The notes beneath the pieces were generated by a model, which saw nothing but the letters and a program-made list of their open reading frames with translations, did not search any database and was not told where the DNA came from. Source: Fischerella sp. PCC 9605 (GTDB lineage Bacteria > Cyanobacteriota > Cyanobacteriia > Cyanobacteriales > Nostocaceae). From it: 64,000 bases of DNA. A program made the position numbers and the translations under genes. Positions 9,503 through 19,005 of this stretch are shown in pieces; within the stretch, counting starts at the first letter, position 1, and each line of letters begins with the position of its first letter. The stretch covers positions 552,518 to 616,517 of the forward strand of contig NZ_KI912148.1 of the NCBI RefSeq assembly GCF_000517105.1, given 5' to 3'.

Positions 9503-9764
9503 TAAAATACTTTTTATCACCCAGAAAATACTGAATTAAAAGCACCGTGGAGAACCCAGAGGAGAAAAAGGAGTATAATTGGGTCTAATAACCGTAAGAT
9601 GCTCTTGTCACTGACCTCGAGCTAAAAGTAAAGTTACGGAGCTTGGAAGCGGAAGTCTAACCAACTTCAAAAATCCGAGACTAAAAGCGTGTCCTACCTA
9701 ATTCTTGTCGTGCTTTTTCTGTAGACTAAAGCCACATAGTTTCCATAATTTCTGCGAGGCTTTT

Positions 9765-10748
9765 ATGACTGTTCGTGCTTTTTTCCAAGCAACAAAAGTC
9801 GAGACTGCCCAGCCTCCTTACGATACTATTAACTTGAAAATTCTATATCCAGCCCGAATGTCAGGCAGCCATGTAGAACAGGATATGGGCATTGTGCCTG
9901 CTGATGTGCAGCAGGTCCCTTTTCCTGTGGTGATTTTCTTTTGTGGGGTTAACTGCGAAGCCTACATTTACCAATGGCTGGCGGAGAAACTGGCTGAACG
10001 GGGATTGGTGGTAGTTATGTTTAACTGGGTTGCGGAAAATCTACCAGGAATAGTTAGCCTCACTCCTGGAGTAGATATTACTGCTTGGAAACCTGGAATT
10101 TATGGTAATGTTCCCACTGCTTCCGCTTTGTCCGCACTGCTGGCTAAATTGAAACAGTTACAGTCAGAAGGAATCCTGGCTGGGTTGCTTGATTTAGAAC
10201 GCATAATTGTAGGTGGACACTCCGCTGGTGGCAGAATTGCAATAGAAAACGCTAATCCCCGCTTTTTTCCCCAGGTAGTAGCATCTTTTGCTTATGCTGC
10301 CCACAGTATGGGAGCGACAATAGCTGGATATGAAGCAGGTACTATTTTGCCCTTACCAGACTCCTTACCGATGTTACTGATGGGAGGAACCCGTGATGGG
10401 GTGATTGCTAATAGTAGCCATCGCTATGGTATCAGTTCGGGTGACGCGACTACCGCAGTTATGCGTACATTTCGAGAAGCAATTTCTAGCAAACGAAATG
10501 ACAGCTATCTGGTACTTTTAGAGGGAGCAAACCACTTTACATTTGCTAATCCCTTCGACTCTACAACAGGTAGAGCATTTTTAGACTTCCCGGAAACTCA
10601 ATCTTCAGAACAATTCCGGTTGTTGATGGCTGATATTATAAGTTTGTTTATTGATGCTCATGTTCGCCACCAGCCAGAAGCATCTGAGGCGCTAAATAAA
10701 CTGCTAAATACTGCTAATCCTTTGATGAAATCTTGGGAACGCAAATAG
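9765..10748 (+). CDS. Alpha/beta hydrolase (chlorophyllase/dienelactone-hydrolase-like)
   Basis: This 327-residue protein has the order expected of an alpha/beta hydrolase. Strands VPFPVVIFFCG and GLVVVMFNW come first, then the nucleophile elbow GGHSAGGR, an acid candidate in LMGGTRDG and the catalytic His in EGANHFTF. Neither a signal peptide nor a membrane segment is present. The substrate is unknown: the layout resembles the PET-hydrolase/chlorophyllase type, but nothing in the sequence fixes the substrate. An upstream in-frame start would add 20 residues. I prefer ATG at 9765 because a GAGG ribosome-binding site lies seven bases before it. The gene stands between the broken oxidoreductase and the convergent yjbQ gene. 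Confidence 0.8.
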   Translation: MTVRAFFQATKVETAQPPYDTINLKILYPARMSGSHVEQDMGIVPADVQQVPFPVVIFFCGVNCEAYIYQWLAEKLAERGLVVVMFNWVAENLPGIVSLTPGVDITAWKPGIYGNVPTASALSALLAKLKQLQSEGILAGLLDLERIIVGGHSAGGRIAIENANPRFFPQVVASFAYAAHSMGATIAGYEAGTILPLPDSLPMLLMGGTRDGVIANSSHRYGISSGDATTAVMRTFREAISSKRNDSYLVLLEGANHFTFANPFDSTTGRAFLDFPETQSSEQFRLLMADIISLFIDAHVRHQPEASEALNKLLNTANPLMKSWERK

Positions 10749-10772
10749 GGAATTGGGAATTGGGAGTGGGGT

Positions 10773-11213
10773 TTATTCTCCGGAGATTTGGCAAAATACA
10801 GTTCTTTTACGCGGGCCATCCAATTCAAAAAACAAGACAGATTGATAAGTCCCTAAAGCTAACTTGCCATCAACAATAGGAATTACCTCGCTATTATTCA
10901 ACATCATTGCCATCAGATGAGAATGAGCATTCATGGGTTCATCTGGTGGGATATTTTTTCTGAAATGTAAGTCGTTATGCAAATAGCGTTCTGATGCTGG
11001 TGCTAATTTCTCTAAAAATACTTTGATATCTTCTAACAATCTTTCTTCATACTCGTTGATAGCTAAGGCAGTTGTTGTATGGCGAGAGAAGACCAAAACT
11101 TGTCCATTTTGAATTGATGTTGAGAAAATTAATGTCTCAATTTGGGGCGTGATGTTATGAATATTAATTCCTTGCTTGGTTTCGACTTCAATGAATTTAT
11201 TGATAATTGGCAT
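10773..11213 (-). CDS. yjbQ: YjbQ family protein (UPF0047)
   Basis: This 146-residue protein carries the family motifs VFSRHTTTALAINEYEE and LHNDLHFRKNI, with AHSHLMAMM near the C-terminus. The conserved His, Asn and Glu residues of these motifs line a metal-binding pocket in known structures. Some members weakly replace thiamine-phosphate synthase in vivo, and the true role of the family is unsettled. The length and domain are normal. It reads toward the alpha/beta hydrolase and is 115 bases downstream of the aminotransferase stop with hairpin repeats on the upstream side, so it probably has its own promoter. Confidence 0.85.
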   Translation of the reverse strand: MPIINKFIEVETKQGINIHNITPQIETLIFSTSIQNGQVLVFSRHTTTALAINEYEERLLEDIKVFLEKLAPASERYLHNDLHFRKNIPPDEPMNAHSHLMAMMLNNSEVIPIVDGKLALGTYQSVLFFELDGPRKRTVFCQISGE

Positions 11214-11259
11214 CTTTGTAGATTTGAAATTCTAAGATTGATAGTAACACTAGAATAAC

Positions 11260-11321
11260 TAACCACCAAGACACTAAGACACTAAGAAGTCATTTCTTGG
11301 TGTCTTGGTGTCTTGGTGTTT
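11260..11321. repeat. Hairpin repeat built from GACACTAAGACAC units
   Basis: AACCACCAAGACACTAAGA... is followed by its near inverted complement TTCTTGGTGTCTTGGTGTCT. The arms are about 28 bases with a few mismatches. A second hairpin made from the same GACACTAAGACAC motif lies at 26925-26993. Confidence 0.75.
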
Positions 11322-11327
11322 AAATTC

Positions 11328-12497
11328 TCACTTTTTAACAATCTTTTGTAAGCCTCTAACTAATCTTTCTATTCCTTCTTTGGCTGTCTGTTTTTGCAAT
11401 GCACCGTAGGCGACACGCAGATAACATCCGTGATTCATGCCAAAGGTAGTGCCTGGAATAACTGCAACTTGATGTTCCTGAATTAATCTTTTGACTAACT
11501 CAAAGGTATTTATCTGAGTATTAACTTTGAGGAAAAAATAGAAAGCACCATCGGCAAGGGCAACAGTACATAATCCTTCTAAGTGTTGGAGAGAGTCAAG
11601 CACCAATTCTCGCACTTGGGCGATCGCCTCAATATTATTTCTCAAATAGTCTGGTTGTGCCTGCAAAGCACCCAAAGCTGCATACTGGGAAACTACGGGT
11701 GGACAAATCAAAATTGTATCCTGGACTTTTTTGACGGCGACAAGCAGGTGTTTTGGGATCACCATGTAGCCAATGCGCCAGCTAGCAAAACCGTAGGCTT
11801 TGGAAAGGCTGTAAAGTGAAATGGTGTATTCGCTACTGCCAACAAATGCACCAGGGGAGGTGTGTTTGACTGCGTTGTAGGTAAAGTATTCGTAGGCTTC
11901 ATCGCTGATGTGATAGATACCGCGATCGCGACAAATTTGATTGACTTGTTGCAAAGCCGCTTCGGAATACACCGCACCGGTTGGATTGTTGGGAGAAATT
12001 GTCACTACTGCCCGTGTTTTTGGGGTGATAGCTTTGGCGATCGCATCGGGACGCAGTTGGTAATTTTCATCAGTTTCTACCAACACCGGATGACACCCCG
12101 CCATTGTAATTGCCATTTCGTGATTGAAATAATAGGGCGTGTTCAAAATAATTTCGTCACCTACAGAAGTAATAGCAAGAATGGCATTCATAAACGCCAT
12201 GTTGCTACCTGCTGTGACGACGATGCAGTTTTCCTGGTTGATTTCTATGTTGTTAAAGGTTTGCAATTTTGCTGTTAGTGCTGTTAGCAATGGAGGAATT
12301 CCCTCAACAGCTTTGTATAGATGATTAGTGGGTTCGGCGAGGAATTTCGGTAAAAGTTCAAAGGCTTCTGGTGGTGGGCTGTAAGAAACAACACCTTGTC
12401 CTAAAGAAATTGTTCCGGGGCAGCTTTTAATCAGTTCGCCAACAACAGGAATAATAGGCGATTGCACCGCCTCCATGCGAGAGGTAAAATTTATCAT
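11328..12497 (-). CDS. Class I/II pyridoxal-phosphate aminotransferase
   Basis: This 389-residue protein has the fold-type I aminotransferase layout: VTAGSNMAFMNAI, ISPNNPTGAVYS, DEAYEYF, and the PLP-binding Lys in SLSKAYGFASWRIGYM, with a C-terminal Arg in YLRVAYGAL for the substrate carboxylate. Members of this class make or degrade amino acids such as aspartate, alanine or aromatic ones. The sequence does not decide which. The stop and start codons are clear. Only five bases separate its ATG from the upstream potassium-channel gene, so the two are very likely co-transcribed, although no metabolic link is obvious. Confidence 0.9.
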   Translation of the reverse strand: MINFTSRMEAVQSPIIPVVGELIKSCPGTISLGQGVVSYSPPPEAFELLPKFLAEPTNHLYKAVEGIPPLLTALTAKLQTFNNIEINQENCIVVTAGSNMAFMNAILAITSVGDEIILNTPYYFNHEMAITMAGCHPVLVETDENYQLRPDAIAKAITPKTRAVVTISPNNPTGAVYSEAALQQVNQICRDRGIYHISDEAYEYFTYNAVKHTSPGAFVGSSEYTISLYSLSKAYGFASWRIGYMVIPKHLLVAVKKVQDTILICPPVVSQYAALGALQAQPDYLRNNIEAIAQVRELVLDSLQHLEGLCTVALADGAFYFFLKVNTQINTFELVKRLIQEHQVAVIPGTTFGMNHGCYLRVAYGALQKQTAKEGIERLVRGLQKIVKK

Positions 12498-12502
12498 CTG
12501 AG

Positions 12503-13393
12503 CTAATTATCTAGCGGCATAACATCGTGAAAGCGAGAATAGTCAATACTGCGCCTACCGTTCTGTGTCTTGGATAAAATATCTACAAATCTCATATTCC
12601 AAAAAATTTCCCCAGCAATAAACGAGTGACGAGAATGAATTGCCTGGGAGACAGTTTCATCAATTCCAGTTAGAGTTACCACTACTTCCATATCATCCTC
12701 AATCATCTGTTCTGGTGTCATCCCATAGAGGGGACTGTTTTCATCAATTGGATGCATAACTGTCCAAGTCAGGGCAAATAGTGGTGTCTGGCTGCGAAGT
12801 AGTTGCATATCGTAAAATCGCCGCATTGCCTCTCCTTCAGCAGTAATCTCGCTACGTACCAAAGTCACCCGCACTTGTGCTTCTAAGATCCAGTTTTGGC
12901 GCTCGTTTGCGACTCGAAACATTAGCGTTGGTACACGGTTGTAGGGCGTAATTACCGCCACACGGCTAAACATCACTCGCGCCTTAGGCAGCGAAAAGCG
13001 GGCAAATACCAGTCCAGTCGCCATTGCTAAACCCATCAGACCCAACAGTGCTTCAATGGTTACTAAGGTATTGGCGTAAGCTGTTTTGGGAAACATTGCC
13101 CCATAGCCGATAGATGCCATAGTCTGGACGCTGAAAAAAAAGGCATCCGGAAAGCTACCCGGCTGTGCGTTTTCTATGCCATCCCCTCCCGCTAGATATG
13201 CCAAGGCAAAGAAGGAGTTAGCAACTAAATACCCTAAAGCGATCAGCGCTAAGAACTTAGGCCAGGAAAGAGTGAGTAGCAAATGGTACAGGTCTCCCCA
13301 ATGGGAATTTGATATACCTTTACGCACAACATTAAAGTTGCCAGCACGGTTGATCATTCGTGGTGCTGGGGCTTGGCGATGGACTTTGTTCAT
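12503..13393 (-). CDS. Inward-rectifier-type potassium channel (KirBac-like)
   Basis: This protein of about 296 residues has two membrane helices (around LLLTLSWPKFLALIALGYL and LVTIEALLGLMGLAMATGLV). Between them lies a pore loop with the selectivity filter ASIGYG. The C-terminal 170 residues match the cytoplasmic immunoglobulin-like domain of Kir channels (for example PTLMFRVANERQNWI and ALTWTVMHPIDE). It should form a tetrameric potassium channel in a membrane. The frame is open further upstream to a TTG at 13432, but MNKVHRQAPAPRM from ATG 13393 looks like the natural start. No strong ribosome-binding site supports either one. It is the first gene of a probable pair with the aminotransferase. 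Confidence 0.88.
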   Translation of the reverse strand: MNKVHRQAPAPRMINRAGNFNVVRKGISNSHWGDLYHLLLTLSWPKFLALIALGYLVANSFFALAYLAGGDGIENAQPGSFPDAFFFSVQTMASIGYGAMFPKTAYANTLVTIEALLGLMGLAMATGLVFARFSLPKARVMFSRVAVITPYNRVPTLMFRVANERQNWILEAQVRVTLVRSEITAEGEAMRRFYDMQLLRSQTPLFALTWTVMHPIDENSPLYGMTPEQMIEDDMEVVVTLTGIDETVSQAIHSRHSFIAGEIFWNMRFVDILSKTQNGRRSIDYSRFHDVMPLDN

Positions 13394-13874
13394 CGACGGC
13401 ACAATTATGGTGGCAAGAACCGAGAACAGCAATATTTATTAAATTATCTAACAAATGCGCCCAAGGTTTCCCCTTATACTGTTGCGTTGGGGAGAAAAAT
13501 CACCACCAAAATAAAAATGCGATCGCTGCATTGTGTAAGTTCAGTAACTGCAACTAAGTAATTAAACAAATACCCATCATATGTCATTATTTATAGGTTC
13601 ATAGTTTTGTTGGTTTCTGTGCAGTAAAGGTAGTGGCTAAGGAAAAATTTTTGGTAACTACCTTTCTGCCGTCTCTAAAAACTAATTGAGTAACTTAATC
13701 TTGTTTGAAGCTGAGACACTTAGTTCAAAAAATACCTGTATCTCGGCTCAATCCTTTATTCCTTCACAACTTCCTCAAACTTGCTCTCTATACTGAAAGT
13801 GTAATATCAAAAATAAATTAGCTTTTAAGTCTAAGACGAATTAGAGAAAGCCATCACTTAGGGGGTGGCACATT
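13394..13874. other. Intergenic region between divergent genes
   Basis: The promoters of the channel gene (minus) and the small secreted protein gene (plus) must lie here. One HIP1 octamer is present near 13518. Several short overlapping frames lack protein-like composition and shadow one another. I see nothing further. Confidence 0.45.
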
Positions 13875-14177
13875 ATGAAGTTATTAAAAGTATTATTAGT
13901 AACGCTTCTATTTCTTACACCTGCTACTGCTTTGGCGCAACCAGAAAAGCAATCAACTTATGACAAAACAGTAACAACTGGGTCGAAACTAGACCAAGAA
14001 AGAAGGCTGCGGCTACGTATTAAACAGCAAACTCACAAGTCTAATACAGATATTGTGCGAGTGTTAAGAAAGACACGACAACTCAAGCGGTTTAGCAGGC
14101 CATATATAGTTGAATTCCAGAGAAGAATTGAGCAGATGCAACATCGGCCAGATGTACCACGTCTCCGGAAACACTAA
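13875..14177 (+). CDS. Small secreted basic protein, unknown function
   Basis: This 100-residue protein has a clear signal peptide: positive MKLLK, then a hydrophobic stretch LLVTLLFLTPATA, with a likely cleavage site after ALA. The mature part is about 79 residues and very rich in Arg and Lys (RRLRLRIKQQ, RVLRKTRQLKRF), with few hydrophobics. I do not recognise a family. A purine-rich GGGGGTGG element about ten bases before ATG 13875 supports the start. The basic mature protein could bind an acidic partner such as polysaccharide or nucleic acid outside the plasma membrane, but that is a guess from charge only. Confidence 0.65.
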   Translation: MKLLKVLLVTLLFLTPATALAQPEKQSTYDKTVTTGSKLDQERRLRLRIKQQTHKSNTDIVRVLRKTRQLKRFSRPYIVEFQRRIEQMQHRPDVPRLRKH

Positions 14178-14268
14178 AGGTATTTGTTGGGGGGTTGCTG
14201 AATCAAGGGATGATTCTTGTGAGATAGGCATCTTGCCTGCCTGAGAATACAAGCGACGGATGTCCGGT

Positions 14269-15477
14269 TCATCCTAGCAATACTGGAACCATATCCGTTT
14301 CTTCCCAAGGCACAATTCCCAAATCCATTCTGCCAACGTGACCGTAAACAGCCAGTTTTCTGTAAAATCCACCTTTGACGATCGCGCTCAGCAATCTCAA
14401 ATTAAATTTCTTGATAATTCCCGCTAGTCGGAAATCAAAATGCCTTTCCAAAAGTACCGTAATTTCTTCATCAGAAATTTTGCCTGTACCGAAAGTTTCT
14501 ACCTGAATGCTGACAGGTCTAGCCAGTCCAATCGAGTAGGCTAGCTGCACTTCACATTCTTCTGCTAAACCAGCCGCTACAATATTTTTGGCTGCATATC
14601 GGGCAGCATAAGCACCAACTCTGTCTATCCGCGTCGGGTCTTTACCACTTAAAGCTGCGCCACTATGCCGAGAATAACCTCCGTAAGTATCTATAGCATT
14701 CTTCCTACCAGTTAACCCTGAATGCACGGAGGGGCCACCAATTGTGAAAGGCTGGTCAAAGTCGATGAGGATTCTCGTCTTTTCATCGGGCTTTATTTCT
14801 TCGTTTTCAACTTCAAAGACAGAATCGATAATTGTTTCTTTAATCTCTTCCCGGAGTATTTTTTCATCAGCTAAATCTAATTGTGACTGCCTGTTTTGAC
14901 TCGCCAGAATAGAGATACTGTGGATTCTGTAGGGCTGGCGATCGCGATATTCAATTCCAACTTGAGTTTTGCCATCAGGTGCAATGTATGGGAGTATTTT
15001 CTCCTGCCGTACGGCGGTTAGTCGCCTTGCTAGTTGGTGTGCCAACCAAATCGGAAGCGGCATGAAAGCAGGGGTTTGATTGCAGGCAAAACCAAAGACC
15101 GTCACTTGATCGGTAACAGGAATTAACTCTATCTCTTCGTCGGATAATCTTTTTGCATCCCAATAACGGTAGCTGTGAGATGTTAATTCCTTCACGCTGG
15201 TGACAATACTACAGGTTTTAGCATTAAAATCAGGCTCATCATAACCGACCTGCTTAATTACCTGTCTGGCTGTTTTTGTGAAATCTACAACTGCATCAGA
15301 TTCAAATCTGGCAGCAATGAATACAATTGCAGTGGCTACAGCACATTCTGCAATTACCCTAGAATAAGGATCTCGCTGTAGAAATTTATCTACAATTGCA
15401 TCGCTGATTTGGTCGCAAAGTTTATCCGGGTGTCCTTCAGTGACGGACTCGGAACTGAACATGAAATCTTTTTTCAT
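14269..15477 (-). CDS. metK: Divergent S-adenosylmethionine synthetase paralogue
   Basis: This 402-residue protein aligns throughout with methionine adenosyltransferase. SSESVTEGHPDKLCDQISDA, TDQVTVFGFA, GLTGRKNAIDTYGG, SGKDPTRIDR, and AAYGH-like AVYGHVGRMD are all recognisable. It differs from the usual enzyme at key places. The GGPxGDxG motif reads GGPSVHSG, so the Asp equivalent to E. coli Asp238 is His. The GGEITT segment with the methionine-contacting Glu reads AARFES. The catalytic His and Asp of the N-terminal motif remain, as do Lys and Arg of TGRK. A standard metK is probably elsewhere in the genome, making this a second form with altered or lost activity. The ribosome-binding site is weak. 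Confidence 0.8.
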   Translation of the reverse strand: MKKDFMFSSESVTEGHPDKLCDQISDAIVDKFLQRDPYSRVIAECAVATAIVFIAARFESDAVVDFTKTARQVIKQVGYDEPDFNAKTCSIVTSVKELTSHSYRYWDAKRLSDEEIELIPVTDQVTVFGFACNQTPAFMPLPIWLAHQLARRLTAVRQEKILPYIAPDGKTQVGIEYRDRQPYRIHSISILASQNRQSQLDLADEKILREEIKETIIDSVFEVENEEIKPDEKTRILIDFDQPFTIGGPSVHSGLTGRKNAIDTYGGYSRHSGAALSGKDPTRIDRVGAYAARYAAKNIVAAGLAEECEVQLAYSIGLARPVSIQVETFGTGKISDEEITVLLERHFDFRLAGIIKKFNLRLLSAIVKGGFYRKLAVYGHVGRMDLGIVPWEETDMVPVLLG

Positions 15478-15510
15478 ATTTTATTTCGTTGTTTGTTGTT
15501 TGGAATTAAT

Positions 15511-15590
15511 CAACCAACCACCAAACCACCAACTACCAACCACCAACCACCAACTACCAACTACCAACCACCAACCACCAACAACTAACA
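15511..15590. repeat. ACCAACC/ACCAACT heptamer array
   Basis: About eleven consecutive 7-bp units of the ACCAACC, ACCAACT type lie between the ATPase stop codon and the metK-like start codon, just downstream of a hairpin. Confidence 0.85.
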
Positions 15591-15591
15591 A

Positions 15592-15624
15592 TTAAAAATA
15601 ATAACCCTGCACCTAAGTGCAGGG
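15592..15624 (-). terminator. Rho-independent terminator of the P-type ATPase gene
   Basis: CCCTGCAC / GTGCAGGG form a perfect 8-bp stem with a 4-base loop at 15605-15624. Read on the minus strand it is followed by TTATTATTTTTA and lies 20 bases after the ATPase stop codon. Confidence 0.7.
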
Positions 15625-15643
15625 CTGGCTGTTGGTTTCTCCT

Positions 15644-18600
15644 TTAATAGGAGACGACAGCAACAGTTTGCGGTTCCACCTCCTGGTGTTCTGTTTCTAA
15701 ATGTGCGATCGCAGCAACATCGTTGTTGCTAGCAGGAAGTAGACGGGTGGAGTTGTTATCTCCTTGCAGATACTTTGTCGTCAGTTCTTTTCTGCCTTCA
15801 TTCACTAAGAATGGAACTACGGCGCTACTGCCGATCACCGCAGCATCAACGAGTCCGATCGGAGCGATTTGCAATAGACCTTTTAGTCCCGGCACGGTTG
15901 CAGCTAGTATCTGGAGAACGAAGGAACCACCAAGCGCAATATTCAAGTATTTATTGGCTGGCAGTTTTTGCTTGCTGAATATGCTGTGATTCTGGGAACG
16001 ACAGCTGAGAGTGTGCAGCAGCTGAGCCATTGTCAAGCTCATGAAACCGATAGTACTTGCCTGTGGCCCGATACCATAACGTTTGATACCATACCAGTAG
16101 GCTGCTAAAGCACTGGCAGACAATGCCGCTGACTCTAGAATAATTCTCTTAAAGTCAGAACCCTTGATAATCGGTTCCTTGGGATCGCGGGGTGGCATGA
16201 GTAGCACATCGGGTTCCGGTGCTTCCATTGCTAAAGCCAGCGCTGGGAATATGTCTGTGATTAAGTTCAGCCACAACAGTTGTATAGCTGTCATCGGATG
16301 ACCAATACCAGCTGTCGTCGCTGCTAACATAACCATGATTTCGCTGGTGTTTGTAGACAGCAGGAAATGGACGGACTTTCTGATGTTGTTATAGATTGTC
16401 CGACCGTGGCTAACGGCAACAATCATGGTTTCGAGGTTGTCATCTTCCAGCACTACATCGGCGACTTCGCGGGCAACATCTGTTCCCGTATGCCCCATCG
16501 CAATACCCACATCAGCAGCTTTTAAGGCAGGAGCATCATTAATGCCATCACCTGTCATGGCAACAACCTTGCCACTACCCTGTAACGCTTGCACTACTTG
16601 CAGTTTGTTGGCAGGGCTAATCCGGGCAAAGACATGGACGCGATGCAAGAGTCCCTTCATCACTTCGGGATCGATGTTACTCAAGTGCGTGGAATCGAGA
16701 ATTTGCAGTTGTTCGCCCTTGCTCAGATTCAATTCTTTGCCGATGGCGTAGGCAGTTGGGCTTTGATCGCCAGTAATCATCACCGTGTCGATGCCAGCTT
16801 GATGGAAGTCTCCCATCAATCCTTTTACGCCATTTCTGACGGGATCGATCATGCCAACCAGTCCCAGCCAGATCAAGTCATCGCGAGTATGGAGACCATC
16901 GCAGTCATCAAGCTGGTAAGCAGCTCCTAATACCCGCAGCGCCTTGCCTGCCATGTCCTCGTTTTCGTTTTCGATGGCTAGCCTGTCTGCCTCTGTGAGC
17001 GGAACTTTGTGTCCATTCTTGATTTGAGCGCTGCACAGACTTAAAACTTCTGATGGACTACCTTTGACGGCAATCAGGTTTTGCCGCTCATCGGGAGTGG
17101 CGTGCAGCGTCGTCATGTAATTGCGTTCTTGGGAGCGGTGGCTGATTTTCAGTCGTGGGTAATTTGCCCGCAGACTGATAACGTTTACACCTCCCTTGAT
17201 AGCAACATCAATGAGTGCGTTTTCAGTGGCAGAACCTCTGACGATGTACTCATCGCCTTCTTGCTCTACTTCACTTTCATTGCACAGCGTCAAGACATGA
17301 ATCAGCTTTAAGAGCTGTTCGTTTTCATAAGGATTAATGGGTTCGTGTCCTACCAACAATTGGTCATGACCTACTTGGATGCACTTGTTATCCGTACACA
17401 GTTCTACAGCTGTCATCCGGTTCGCAGTAATGGTTCCGGTTTTATCCATGCAGATTGTCTGTACGGAACCAAGGGTTTCTACCGCATCCAAACGGCGGAT
17501 GAGGACGTTATGCTTCCTCATATTGGCGATCCCCAACGCCAAAGTTGTAGTAGCAACTGTGGGCAAACCTTCGGGAACTGCCGCCACTGCTAGGGAGATA
17601 GAAGCCTTGAGCATCTGCAATAGACCATTGCCACGCCACAGTCCAATACCAAAGAATAAGGCACAAACTGCCCCTGATACCATGACAAGCTGGCTACCTG
17701 CTTGGTCTAGTTGTTTCTCCATCGGAGTTTCGGGCATGGTGGCTTCACTGACCATCATTTGGATCTTGCCCATCTCCGTATATTTGCCAGTCGCCACTAC
17801 TACCGCAGTTCCCTGCCCACCAGTTACTAGTGTCCCCATGTAAACCATGTTATGGCGATCGCCCAAGGGAACATTTTCGCCGATGAGAGTATGGGCGGAT
17901 TTGGTTACAGGCATACTCTCACCCGTCAGCGCTGACTCATCTATGCTCAAACGCTGTGCTTCTAAGAGTCTGGCGTCTGCTGGTACGTAACTGCCGGGTT
18001 TAAGAACTAGAATATCCCCAACAACAATTTCGTGGGCGCTGATTTCTTGAATGCTGCCATCGCGGATTGTAAATGCCGTGGGATTAACTAGGTTCTTCAG
18101 CGAGCGAATCACCTTTTCGGAATTGCTTTCTGTAGCGTAACCAATGGCGGCATTGATGACTACAACCCCCATAATTACCACAGCATCGACCAAGCCTCCG
18201 GTAGCAACTGACACACCAGCTGCAACTGCCAAAAGTCCTACGGGCAAGGATTTAAACTGGTCAATAAACATACTCAACCCGGAGCGAGGCTCGGCTTCCG
18301 GTAAAGTATTTGGCCCGTATTTCTTCAGTCTTTCTTGTGCTTTCTTGCTAGATAAACCTGATGCTTTGGAAGTTTTTAACTCAGCAATAACTACATCAGT
18401 TTCTTTGAGATGCCAAGCTACAATTTCTTGCTGAGGAGCATCATTTGTCAGCTTTTGTTGACGATTATTTGATTTTTTGTTGCTTGCAGGTAAATTTTTC
18501 GCCTTTTTCTCCGCTCGGTCAATCTTGTTTGCTGTGCCGAGTGTTATAGAGTGCTGACTTTGCTTTGCATACTCTATGACTAGGCGTTCAATTTGTGCAG

Positions 18601-18850
18601 CGATCGCCGAAGCATTATGTCCTGGCTGGTAGATTACCAGAACATTACCAGTTGACGGGTTAGCACTCACTTGGGTGATGCCTTCTGCCCCTGACAACTC
18701 CAACTCTAGGTATTTCTTAAGAGCCTCCGAACCTTGCAGCCCATTAATCTTATACCTAGCCCTCCCCTCCACAGCAGTATGCAATGCCTTAACAAGAGCA
18801 TTCCTCCTGCGACGGGAGACGTTGCAGTGATTTTTCATTTCTTCATTCAA
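15644..18850 (-). CDS. Cation-transporting P-type ATPase (P2 type) with extra N-terminal domain
   Basis: This 1068-residue membrane pump shows all P-type landmarks: actuator-domain TGES in ALTGESMPV, phosphorylation site DKTGTIT, PEGLP in the fourth membrane helix, and hinge motif TGDGINDAP. PEGLP and NLITDIFPALALA place it with P2-type pumps for Ca2+ or related cations; the ion is not decided by the sequence. Residues about 1-105 are an added domain (HTAVEGRARYKINGL, TGNVLVIY) resembling a small ferredoxin-like metal-binding fold but without the CxxC pair. That same domain, and a segment of the third membrane helix region (KQLDQAG), recur in the PAP2 gene at 58316. It ends at a good terminator. 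Confidence 0.9.
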   Translation of the reverse strand: MNEEMKNHCNVSRRRRNALVKALHTAVEGRARYKINGLQGSEALKKYLELELSGAEGITQVSANPSTGNVLVIYQPGHNASAIAAQIERLVIEYAKQSQHSITLGTANKIDRAEKKAKNLPASNKKSNNRQQKLTNDAPQQEIVAWHLKETDVVIAELKTSKASGLSSKKAQERLKKYGPNTLPEAEPRSGLSMFIDQFKSLPVGLLAVAAGVSVATGGLVDAVVIMGVVVINAAIGYATESNSEKVIRSLKNLVNPTAFTIRDGSIQEISAHEIVVGDILVLKPGSYVPADARLLEAQRLSIDESALTGESMPVTKSAHTLIGENVPLGDRHNMVYMGTLVTGGQGTAVVVATGKYTEMGKIQMMVSEATMPETPMEKQLDQAGSQLVMVSGAVCALFFGIGLWRGNGLLQMLKASISLAVAAVPEGLPTVATTTLALGIANMRKHNVLIRRLDAVETLGSVQTICMDKTGTITANRMTAVELCTDNKCIQVGHDQLLVGHEPINPYENEQLLKLIHVLTLCNESEVEQEGDEYIVRGSATENALIDVAIKGGVNVISLRANYPRLKISHRSQERNYMTTLHATPDERQNLIAVKGSPSEVLSLCSAQIKNGHKVPLTEADRLAIENENEDMAGKALRVLGAAYQLDDCDGLHTRDDLIWLGLVGMIDPVRNGVKGLMGDFHQAGIDTVMITGDQSPTAYAIGKELNLSKGEQLQILDSTHLSNIDPEVMKGLLHRVHVFARISPANKLQVVQALQGSGKVVAMTGDGINDAPALKAADVGIAMGHTGTDVAREVADVVLEDDNLETMIVAVSHGRTIYNNIRKSVHFLLSTNTSEIMVMLAATTAGIGHPMTAIQLLWLNLITDIFPALALAMEAPEPDVLLMPPRDPKEPIIKGSDFKRIILESAALSASALAAYWYGIKRYGIGPQASTIGFMSLTMAQLLHTLSCRSQNHSIFSKQKLPANKYLNIALGGSFVLQILAATVPGLKGLLQIAPIGLVDAAVIGSSAVVPFLVNEGRKELTTKYLQGDNNSTRLLPASNNDVAAIAHLETEHQEVEPQTVAVVSY

Positions 18851-19005
18851 TTGTGAAAAAACTACTTTGCTTGAATTTTTAATTGTAATATTTATTCTAG
18901 TCTTAACCTAGTCTTAAACAGAAAATCTTTAGATAAATTAAATTGCCCTAGGGAAGATTAATTATACTTGAGCTTGGAAGGCGCTCTTTTCTGACATTGG
19001 GTAAG

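Noticed and set aside
9560-9700. Possible small gene or leader between the oxidoreductase relic and the hydrolase
   Set aside because: One frame gives a short coiled-coil-like run (DLELKVKLRSLEAEV) but it begins after a stop codon and lacks a start; it may be a relic but cannot be supported.
13360-13561. Overlapping short plus-strand frames upstream of the channel gene
   Set aside because: Three frames overlap one another and the potassium-channel start; none has a ribosome-binding site or recognisable sequence.
14219-14245. Possible terminator after the small secreted protein gene
   Set aside because: AGGCATCTTGCCT is a short hairpin of a dispersed repeat type, with no T run in either direction.
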